Part shown: positions 41,721-50,630 of the stretch, one piece after another
Position numbering within the stretch: position 1 is the first letter of the stretch
Layout of the letters: the number at the start of each line of letters is the position of its first letter
Source: Merluccius polli
Taxonomy: Eukaryota > Chordata > Actinopteri > Gadiformes > Merlucciidae
Length of the DNA stretch: 64,000 bases
Reading direction: 5' to 3'
Assembly: GCA_030340625.1 (NCBI GenBank)
Contig: JAOPHQ010002845.1
Location: 248,001 to 312,000, forward strand
Translations under genes and position numbers: made by a program
The notes under the pieces: generated by a model
Databases searched by the model: none
What the model was told of the DNA's origin: nothing
Seen by the model: only the letters and a program-made list of their open reading frames with translations

Positions 41721-42250
41721 TGTTAAGGTAAGGTACAGGACGAGTGGACCCAAACGCTGAACACAGGGAGGCGGAGACGGGATGAAAAGACAGTGGGATT
41801 TATTGAGACGAGGGGAATAACAACCAGCCAGGCTAGGCAAGCGGTAGTCGGGCAGGCGGGGGTACGGCAACAGGCAAGTAGTCGGACAGGCGAGGGGTCG
41901 GCAACAGGCGGGCAGTCGGACAGGCGATGGGTCGGCAACAGGCGGGCAGTCGGACAGGCGATGGGTCGGCAACAGGCGGGCAGTCGGACAGGCGATGGGT
42001 CGGCAACAGGGTTCGGCAACAGGCGGGTAGTCAGGCAGGCAGGGTTCGGCAACAGACGGGTAACTGGATCACTGGACCGAGGTTGGGTAAACAAGAGCAC
42101 GAACTGGCGCCGGCTGGCTGGAGATCCCCGGCTTAAACAGGGAAAGGTGATTGTCAATTGGCAACAGGTGTGTTGGGGGAATGATGGGCAGTGGCGACAA
42201 GCGGCCACTAGATGGGGGTGTTGGACCGTGTAGCAGGACGTGGTGTAACA
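41721..42250 (-). mobile_element. Solo LTR of a sushi-like chromovirus, TSD ggtga
   Basis: On the minus strand the LTR begins TGTTACACCACGTC (42250) and ends ...CCTTAACA (41721), close to the termini of the full element at 30441. A 5-bp duplication ggtga flanks it (41716-41720 and 42251-42255). It contains the same GCCAGTTCG after a GTTTAAGCC box (about 42130-42100), a 34-bp unit repeated about four times, and AATAAA (about 41802). The internal region was lost by LTR-LTR recombination. Confidence 0.92.
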
Positions 42251-42255
42251 GGTGA

Positions 42256-43798
42256 TTCTGTGAGCGATCGCGAGGTCTATTCAAGTATGCCGTGAACGCG
42301 CAGTTATCCCAACTATCTTCACCTGGCTTAACATAGCCGCGCCTTTTCATCCTGGCTCGGCAAATGTGCAACCAATTAAGCTAGGATGCGCCGAGCAGAC
42401 TAGTTCAAGCCGCGCTTGCTCAATTATCCTGGATTTCTTTATCCTAGTTTTGTGCAATACCCCCCAGGTAACGTGTGAAATTGTATGTTTTTGTGACAGA
42501 AATATTTTTTCCCCAAAATTGAAGGTGAACCAGAAAGTTTCAGAATTTGCAGAAAGTAGCCTATCTGCAAATATGGAACCAACATCAACATCATTGAATA
42601 GATGGGTATTCAGGAAGAAACAGAAGTTGCTGTCCACTTCTTCCAACAACTATTAACAGCACAACATATATTCCTTTTAACTGCAATAGTTATTCGCATA
42701 TTATAATCAACACAGATAGATATTGATTGGAAAAAACAACAATATTTCTACCAAACACCAAAAATCCCAATGGATTTTATTTTTCGTGCCAGTCTTGGCG
42801 CTACAACATCAAAACGAATTCCATGACATACTTCCGCTTTAGTTTTAAATTCACAATTTTGCATTTCTCATGAATGTAAGCCTCATTTCTTCACATGTAC
42901 TACTTTGTTTAGGGTACTCTGTTACGTAAGGTAACAATATTTACTTTTTTTCTTTACATTTTTAAGCATTTTTATGACTTTATGATACTTGTCACATGTG
43001 ATAATAACTCATGCATAATAAAATTAATACAAAGACTACCAGCTGGTGTCAGTATTTTGTTACAAACTATACTTTGCTAAGTTTTTTTGGTATAGATTTG
43101 ATCCAGCATAGTGAACTCAGTAGAGCTTAAAAGTTTACTTTTCATCAATTAAAGGGGTAAATGTAGGAAACATGATAATATCCAACCTGATCTCCAACCT
43201 CCATGACAGTATAGGTTGTTTGTTTATATGACCCAATTGACCAAGATGAGCGGCTGTTTTGGCCTATTTTCTATTGACCTGCATCCACGTCACATGACTG
43301 TCTAGTTTCCGTCTGCAAAAACAACTACATGGCTGACATTCCTTTGATTTTTAGTGGAAATGCAATATTTTAATATACTTTTGGCATTTAAATGTGTTTT
43401 GATAACATTTCTAAGATTATTTTCATAATCTTCATTCAGTGAATGTATGTTGTTTAGCTTGTTAATAATGCAATGTTTTCTATCATTGCTATGGTTGTTA
43501 CTATGGATGCTGCTATCGCTGAAACCACATAGTGTTTGAATCATTGTCTTTGCGTTGTGTAGATATCTGAGCTGTTATGTTATGTGTTATTTTATGTAAC
43601 TTTTATGTTCTTTCAATAACACGTACATTTTAGAGTGCCCCAGGGATGATGTATTTCTTCTTCTTTGGATTTCTGACAGACTAGGCACATTGCTACTGCC
43701 ATTCTCCAGTAAGCCGACATGTTTTTGTGGGGCAAACCCAGAAGTTATGTTTTCCAAAAAATCCATTCCAAAGGTTAATTTTATATATACATTATGTT
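42256..43798. other. No gene recognised
   Basis: AT-rich sequence without coherent coding frames. A CCTGGCTTAAC/GGATTTCTTTATCC region at about 42,325-42,460 resembles DNA-transposon ends but could not be matched with a partner. Minus-strand open frames at 43302-43544 and 43587-43868 have no recognisable domain. Confidence 0.45.
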
Positions 43799-45196
43799 CA
43801 GGGGTGTAGTGGTAAAAAAAAAGAGGTGGGTAAACTATGAATTCTGTGATCAAGGTATGGCGGACCACGACATACTGGTAAAAAAAAGATATTCAGAATA
43901 TGAGTTTATTTATTTATAGAATGAAGTACAAACAACCAGTAGTACAAAATGTGAAATTACAAACTGCATCTAGAGTGGAATTCTGAACCGCAATGTATGT
44001 GTATGGGGAGCATGACTCTCAAACAAATTACTAAAGCTTAAAGACTATAAATCACATCCCTTAGATATTTAAATGTAAGTGACAATAGAAGAAGCTGAAC
44101 ATTTTGATGTAACATATGTTATATAGTATATAAACTGTAGGAGCAGCAGTAGTTTACAAATTGTGAATATTTTAAAAAAAAACTCTAAGAACTGAACATT
44201 CCGCAATGCATTTCAATGAGAGAAACTACGGAAGCGTATTGCTTCCACGCCAGAACAAGAAAAACGGATCAGTATCTCGTTATAAAGTGAAAAGTGTATT
44301 GTTATAACAAGATGTTTTTGACGTTATAACAATATATTTTCACGTTATTATGACATACTTATCATGTTATAACAATATACTATTTATCACGTTATAACGT
44401 GATAACTTATATTGTTATAACGTGAAACATTTCACGTTATAACAATAACCTCGGGCGGAAGTGGGCACTTGGCCTTTTGCAATGAACTGGCATCACCATG
44501 GCAACACTGGCATCACCATGGCCCAAAACACGAAATCGCCGTGTACCAGAAGAGTGGCTTCTGGTACACCGCGATTTCGTAGGAATCTCAACAGTGGGGT
44601 ATCCGTGTTTTGGGCCATGGTTATGCCAGTGTTGCCATGGTGATGCCAGTTCATTGCAAAAGTGCCCACCTCCGCCCAAGACCAACTTATATTGTTATAA
44701 TGTGAAAAACATCTTGCTATAACAATAAACGTTTCACGTTATAACGTGATACTGATCCGTTTTTCTTTTTCTGGTGTAGCAGCAATACGCTAACAAATCT
44801 GAGTGATTCTAACTTTACTTGTTTTGTTTTTTTGCGCTCACTATATGGTCGAGATCTCTTGCTGGCATCGGCAGGAGGAGGCTTGCTTTTTTGACGTTTT
44901 AGAAATCGCAGTATATCCATGTGATAGGAATCCAGACACGCTAGTCAGCCTTGTGCGACAGATAGCGACCTAGCAAGAGCTGAGAGCTGGCTAGCCCCAT
45001 TCTACGGCTCTCTCTCGAGCCCCGCTGCCGCAAGAGACGATGTGATTGGTCACAGATACCGTGTCCCAGATACCATAAATACCGAATATACTATGGCTTG
45101 AGCTGCTAAAGCAAAAACTATTTACTCTAGCAAATTTTAAAGTTTCGTAAACTCTATTTAGAGGTTTAAGTGCGTTTAGCCTCCACTACAGCCCTG
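43799..45196. mobile_element. hAT element, TSD attatgtt
   Basis: Left end CAGGGGTGTAGTGG (43799) and right end CCACTACAGCCCTG (45196) are inverted with one mismatch, and attatgtt is duplicated at 43791-43798 and 45197-45204. The 1,398-bp element has no transposase. A complex foldback occupies its centre. Confidence 0.9.
44225..44795. repeat. Foldback with clustered GTTATAAC motifs
   Basis: Outer arms share GCGTATTGCT and AAAAACGGATCAGTATC (44230-44275, inverted at 44745-44795). Between them the 8-bp palindrome GTTATAAC or a one-base variant occurs about eleven times, usually followed by GTGAAA or AAT. The centre (44455-44680) is a second hairpin with arms holding GAACTGGCATCACCATGGC and inner arms GTGTACCAGAAG/CTTCTGGTACAC around 44541-44575. 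It probably is a separate MITE nested in the hAT. No TSD could be assigned. Confidence 0.8.
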
Positions 45197-45276
45197 ATTA
45201 TGTTTAACAAGATAATGACAAATAAATACCGCATTTAAGGTTTTTCAAATATAAATGCAATCAATAAAGTAGATTG

Positions 45277-45697
45277 TCAAAAGATTCCGAAAATTATCAA
45301 CATGGGGTCGTAGCCCTTGTAGCCGTACCAGGCTGCGATGCTTTGCATTATACACTTTGGTCCAGGGTCATCGACTGATCTGGGCCTGATAAGTGATTTA
45401 TCCCACTTAACACTCCACAGCATACCCTCACCCACATCCTGCCATTCCCAAGAAGATATCCCTTTTCGATCTTGCACTGACCAAATGGACCCCAAAGCTG
45501 TTAATTAAACACACAAGACACACATTTTTTTTACCACCAACCATAAACCATGTGGGACAGGGTAATCTTCCAGACCCCTCTTTCATGCATTCCTGAGATC
45601 CACACACTCCCACATACAATTTTACATACACATACAAAGTCATACTCACAAGGATGATCAACAACAACAACAAGAAAAAGGACATATGCCGACACAT
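45277..45697 (-). other. Unrecognised open frames, possible signal peptide
   Basis: Two overlapping minus-strand frames. The upstream one (45697-45428) begins with a hydrophobic run (FFLLLLLIILVSMTLYVYV) that could be a signal peptide or anchor; the downstream one (45495-45277) is Trp-rich (SVQDRKGISSWEWQDVG, LWSVKWDKS). The style recalls a retroviral or viral-like envelope fragment, but I cannot name it. A frameshift would be needed to join them. Confidence 0.3.
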
Positions 45698-45895
45698 GCG
45701 TGAAGTGTTTCTTTTAATCCTATTTGAGACACTATAGTGCCTTTATTTCATTCTGTACCTTCCCCTTTGCTCTCTGCATCTCACCCCTCCTGGCTATAGT
45801 CGGGGTCAGCTAATAACCCGGTGACCTGTGACATCAAGAAGATGTGAGGAGCCCCTCACACACACACACTACTGCTCCCTCTCACTTTCTCTTGA

Positions 45896-46573
45896 TGTCA
45901 GGATCCAGTTCGCCTCTGCTCCCTGTGTCCATGTTGTCCTTTTCCTCCATCTAGTGGCCGCTTGTCGCCACTGCCCATCATTCCCCCAACACACCTGTTG
46001 CGAATTTGACAATCACCTTTTCCTATTTAAACCGGTGTCTTCCTCCACTCTTTGCCAGTTCGTTTTGGTTCTACCGCTGTACCCTACCTGTTACCAGTGA
46101 TCCAGTTTACCCGTCTGTTGCCGAACCCCGCCTGCCTGACTACCCGCCTGTTGCCGAACTCTGTTGCCGAACCCCGCTTGCCTGACTACCCACCTGTTGC
46201 CGACCCTCGCCTGGATCTCGTCTGCCTCTCCTGCCTTGCCCCTCGCCTGGATCTCGTCTGCCTCTCCTGCTTTGCCCCTCGCCTGGATCTCGTCTGTCTC
46301 TCCTGCCTTGCCCCTCGCCTGGATCTCGTCTGTCTCTCCTGCCTTGCCCCTCGCCTGGATCTCGCCTGCCTCTCCTGCCTTGCCCCTCGCCTGGATCTCA
46401 GCCTCGCCTCGCCCAGCCTTGCCATCTCCTGCAACCTGATACACTCCCCTGTGTTCTTCGGTCAGCTTTTGTTTGTTTATCTTTAGTCTTTGTGTCCAAA
46501 TAAATTCCCTTTTGCACAAGATCTGCATGGTGGGTTCAGTTCCTGTTCTGTTCAGTTTTTTGAACTCCTGACA
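45896..46573 (+). mobile_element. Solo LTR, sushi-like, TSD cttga
   Basis: Begins TGTCAGGAT (45896) and ends TCCTGACA (46573), with cttga duplicated at 45891-45895 and 46574-46578. TATTTAA (about 46024) is followed by TTGCCAGTTCG (about 46054), the same spacing seen in the intact chromovirus. The TAGTGGCCGCTTGTCGCC block is shared with the solo LTR at 41721. AATAAA lies at about 46499. Confidence 0.92.
46205..46420 (+). repeat. 36-bp tandem repeat inside the solo LTR
   Basis: About six copies of a 36-bp unit starting CCTCGCCTGGATCTCGTCTG. In one frame it translates to a 12-residue repeat (LAWISSASPALP), which is why long ORFs appear on both strands; no protein is implied. It lies between TATA box and AATAAA, in the same LTR region where the two other LTRs carry a 34-bp repeat of different sequence. 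Confidence 0.9.
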
Positions 46574-46822
46574 CTTGATCTCCCTCTACTCTACTTATGT
46601 GTTTTAATTTGTTAAACATTTTCTTTATTTTGAACTTTGATAATGCATGCTTTATTGGTTTATTCCTCAGCTACATATGTTGGTAGTGATCAAGTGTTAT
46701 TACTTTATTCGTGTAAATTGTGCATGCCTTAAAAGTTACTTTTACGTTAATCCATGACGTCATCCATCCTGTGTTGAATCATGTCATTATGTACCTTTGA
46801 CTTTCATTAAGATTTTAATACC

Positions 46823-47499
46823 TTACATTTCAGTTAATTGAACCTCAGTAGCCATACCATAGCCACTTTCGCTGGTGTCCGAAAAGTGGTGCAGTTGTGC
46901 ATATCTGATTTGACCAAAACTTAGGTTATCTTTTGTCCTGTTATGTTCAGCCTTCTCATCAAGCTTTCCATGCAAAACATAGATAAACTTCCATGATCCA
47001 AAAACATGTATGTTTGCAACACTGTTGTCTTCCTTGTGGCTCTTTACTCGTACTGGTACAATGGAGAATATGCAGTTTTCATCATCTTCCCCAATATATG
47101 CCCACATGTATAAGGTGAGAGAACAGCATTACTCCCAAATGGTTTCTCATTCTCTTGTGTTCTGGTATCTTTTCTTTGTCCTTTTGTTCAAAGAATTTGT
47201 GGGAGATACGTCTTTTCATTCCATTTGTTTTTAAATTTTCTTGCACTGGAGCTCATCCCTGCCCTATTCCTCCACTTGTCTTTAAGCTTGTAAGGCAGTT
47301 TCAGAAGGATGGTCTTCATATTGGAAGCAACATCCATTTCCTCCACATAGGTGAGATGTTCCATTGCATTGCAACAACCTCTAAGGCACAGTGAGAACAT
47401 CTGCAATGCTTTCACATCCTCTAATTTGATCATTGACCAGGCAAATGCTTTGTCCATATATGCTGTGGCAATCTTATGTTTTTTTGTTTTTCTTTTCAA
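46823..47499 (-). pseudogene. BEL/Pao retrotransposon fragment, gag fused to distal pol
   Basis: On the minus strand the upstream part (47499-47188) reads YMDKAFAWSM, KALQMFSLCLRGCCNAMEHL and ILLKLPYKLKDKWRNR, matching the conserved Gag-like region of BEL/Pao elements. Only 80 bp later the frame 47107-46823 reads QIRYAQLHHFSDTSESGYGM, the HxFSDASExGYG block found after the reverse transcriptase in BEL/Pao pol. Protease and reverse transcriptase are missing between them. A full-length L1 inserted in the N-terminal part at 47467-47480. Assignment is by motif recognition. Confidence 0.6.
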
Positions 47500-48251
47500 A
47501 ATATGTTTTTATTGAGCTTTAAGAAAACAGATACAATTACTGACATACTTCAGGCTCTTTTTTTTTTTAACAATGGAGCAGAAAATCACAACAGACACTG
47601 CAACACACACAGACGCATACATAAAATAAAAAGAAAAGAAAAAGAAAAAGAAGGCGTGGTTAACTAGGACCCCCCCCCCCCCCCCCCCCCCCGCCCCTGA
47701 AGACCCCACTTTTAACTACATCAGGCGATGGGCTGTTGTAATGAGTTTGCACCTACGAGATACAATGTAAAGGGTTGCCAGGTTTTATCAAAGTGCTGAA
47801 GTCTGTCTTGCAAAATATGCCTTATTCTTTCAAGATGGAGTGTATCAGTAAGACTGTCAAGCCACATCTTAGATGTGGGTGAGTTTACACTCTTCCATAA
47901 AGTGAGAATCAGTTTTTTTGCTATTATGAGGCTGTATGAAATGAAACGCTGTTGAGCTTTGGAGAATGTCTTGAGGGTTTCAGATACACCAAGAATGATG
48001 AGTACGGGATCTGGATTGATCACTGTTCCAATAACGTCAGACAATATGTCAAAAACGTCGCACCAAAAAGAATACATTTTTGGGCATAAAGCATAACTAT
48101 GGAGATGAGTCGCCACAGAAGAGTTGCATTTATTACACATGGGAGATATTTCAGGGTATATCTTATGTAGTCTTTCCTTTGAATAGTGTAGCATATAGAC
48201 AACTTTAAATTGAATAAGACAATGTCTTGCGCTGAGAGAACAGGTATTAAT

Positions 48252-49023
48252 TAGGGATGTCCGATATTATCGGCCCACCGATATTATCGGCCGATATTGG
48301 CATAAAAAATCAATATCGGAAAATATCGGTATCGGTTTTTTAACCGATACCGAAATCGATTTTGAAATAATTTCAGACATCTGTTATGTTTCAAGTGAGG
48401 ACGTGGTTTGATGACATCATCAAACGCGCCGCGCCGTCTCAATAACAAGCCTGGGCGTGTGCGGCCGTGTAGTGGGACGCTAGTTGTAGCTGTGGTTATG
48501 TCGGTGCTTTGGAATTATTTCAAAGTTTCTACGTTGAATAGTAAAATAGGGGTCAGCGCAACATACTAACGCATTCTGCGAAACAGTCTCATCACAACCG
48601 GTTCAGGTCCGCTGTACCGCGCTCACATTATTTTATGTATTAATCCGCACTTCCAGACCGTCACCGGGGCTTCAGAGTAATATGTCCGAGGAGAGCAGCC
48701 CTCTCCCGGACACACACGCTAGCTTTTACCGCTGTTTTGTTTTTAATTGTATTTATTAATCCGCACTTCCAGACCGTCACCGGGGCTTCAGAGTAATGTG
48801 TCCGAAGAGAGCAGCCCTCTCCCGGACACACACGCTAGCCTTTACCGCTGTTTTGTTTTTATTTATTAATCCACACTTCCACTCGGCATAAAGCCTATTG
48901 CAATGAGTGTAAAGCGGAGGTTTCACGTGGTCGCATATATCGGTATCGGTTGATATCGGTATCAGAAATTAAGAGTTGAGCAATATCGGTTATCGGTAAA
49001 AAAGCCAATATCGGACATCCCTA
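48252..49023. mobile_element. hAT element, TSD gtattaat, inside L1
   Basis: Ends TAGGGATGTCCGATATT (48252) and AATATCGGACATCCCTA (49023) are perfect inverted repeats, with gtattaat at 48244-48251 and 49024-49031. Many ATATCGG/CCGATA repeats lie near both ends. The centre holds a segment of about 115 bp (with CCGTCACCGGGGCTTCAG and GAGCAGCCCTCTC) in two tandem copies (about 48,635-48,750 and 48,752-48,860), which also occurs in the hAT at 19256. Confidence 0.93.
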
Positions 49024-50280
49024 GTATTAATCTTTTTCAGGGCACTGTCCCATACCTCATTTGTGATTGGTTCACCAAGTTCTTTTTCCCATTTGCACCT
49101 ATGTATATTGGGAGGTGGAGAGCTTAATGACAAGAGAGTGTGATAAATGCGTGCAATCAATTTTGGTAGTCTTGATGGTAATTTCAGACAGTCGTCTATA
49201 GATGTTATGGACTCCGTCTCAAACTCCTTCATATGTTTTCGTATGTAATCCCTAATTTGCAAATATTGGAAGAAATGATTATTCCCTAATTCAAATTTCT
49301 GCTGCAATTGCAAAAATGAGGCAAAAACACCTTGTATATATAAATCCCCAACATATTCAATACCTTTCTGACTCCAGACAGAGAATGCTCCGCTCAATCT
49401 GGAAGGGATAAAAGTGGGATTCCTATCTATAGATAATGCAGGAGAAATAAGGTTAAGCCTAAAATGGGATCTGATTTGTTTCCAGATACGGGTCATGTCG
49501 TGAATAATAGGATTGTTATTATATAATAATTGACTTATCTTAGTTGGGGCCAGTAGGGTTGCAGACAGTGAGTAGGGATGACAATCCTCCTGTTCCATCA
49601 GTAGCCAGTTGGGTGGGTGTGTCGTGGTATTGAAAGAAAAAGTGAACATCTTAATTGCTGAGGCCCAGTAGTAAAACAAAAAATTTGGAAGAGCTAATCC
49701 TCCTACATGTTTAGACTTGCATAGATATGCCTTGCCAATTCTAGGGGTTTTGTGCTCCCATAAAAAGGGAGTAATTAAAGAATCCAGACGTTTAAAAAAT
49801 GACTTCTGAAGAAAGATTGGGATATTTTGGAGGAGATATAACAATTGAGGAAGAAACACCATCTTTATGGCATTGATTCTTCCAATCAAGGAGATTGGAA
49901 GAGAATTCCAGAAAAGTAATTTGGACCGCAGTTTTTCTATGAGAGGGAGAAAGTTTTCTTGAAAGAGAGAGGTATATTGTTTTGTTACTTCTATGCCCAG
50001 GTAAGTGAATTTGTCCGTGGCAATTCTAAAGGGGAAATCGTTTAGGGGCGCCAGATCACTCATATTGACTGGCATTAAAACACTCTTGGACCAATTAATT
50101 CGGTAGCCTGAAAAGGTTCCGAAGACACTGATTTTGTCCAAAAGTAGCGGTATAGTGATTTGTGGGCTTGTTATATGTAGGAGAATATCATCTGCAAAGA
50201 GGGATATTTTACTAGTTGTTCCTCTAGTTGTGTAACCATGTAACTGGGGGTCAAGTCTAATACTTTGGGCTAGTGGCTCA

Positions 50281-50630
50281 TGTGGGGTTTGTGTCCCGGG
50301 GAAGAAGGCTGCCGACAACAGGAACGCTTATAACTCACTTTATTTGTTTAGGTTTAAGTTATTTAACTATGAAACAGAAGGAGAGGTATTATATGTATTT
50401 CACGCCGCGTGGAGAGCCCCAAGTTTTGCATCCTTAGTAGCTTTGCATCCTTCCGATGCGCTGCCTGGGGAGTTCTGACTCGAGCCGGCGACTTCCGCCG
50501 GAAGTCAGAGGCGTGGCCTCTATGACGCTAGTGTTGAGCGCCAGCCCCCAGTGTATTGTTTGCCGCCATCTGGTGTTGAGGTGCAGTTATTACAGCCTGC
50601 TGGTACATATGTTATTATTAATTCGCAACA
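50281..50630 (-). mobile_element. 350-bp solo LTR, 4-bp TSD ctca, inside L1
   Basis: TGTGGGGTTTG...TTCGCAACA on the plus strand, with ctca at 50277-50280 and 50631-50634. The L1 frame joins exactly (…FALAIE then PLAQS…) when LTR and one TSD are removed. AATAAA on the minus strand (about 50,340) suggests minus orientation. A 4-bp TSD fits ERV1/gamma-like retroviruses. A GCATCCTTAGTAGCTTTGCATCC direct repeat lies inside. Confidence 0.85.

Noticed and set aside
46091..46528. 145-residue Arg/Gly-rich repeat protein on the minus strand and a matching plus-strand frame
   Set aside because: Both come from the 36-bp tandem repeat of a solo LTR, which stays open on either strand. No start context or homology.
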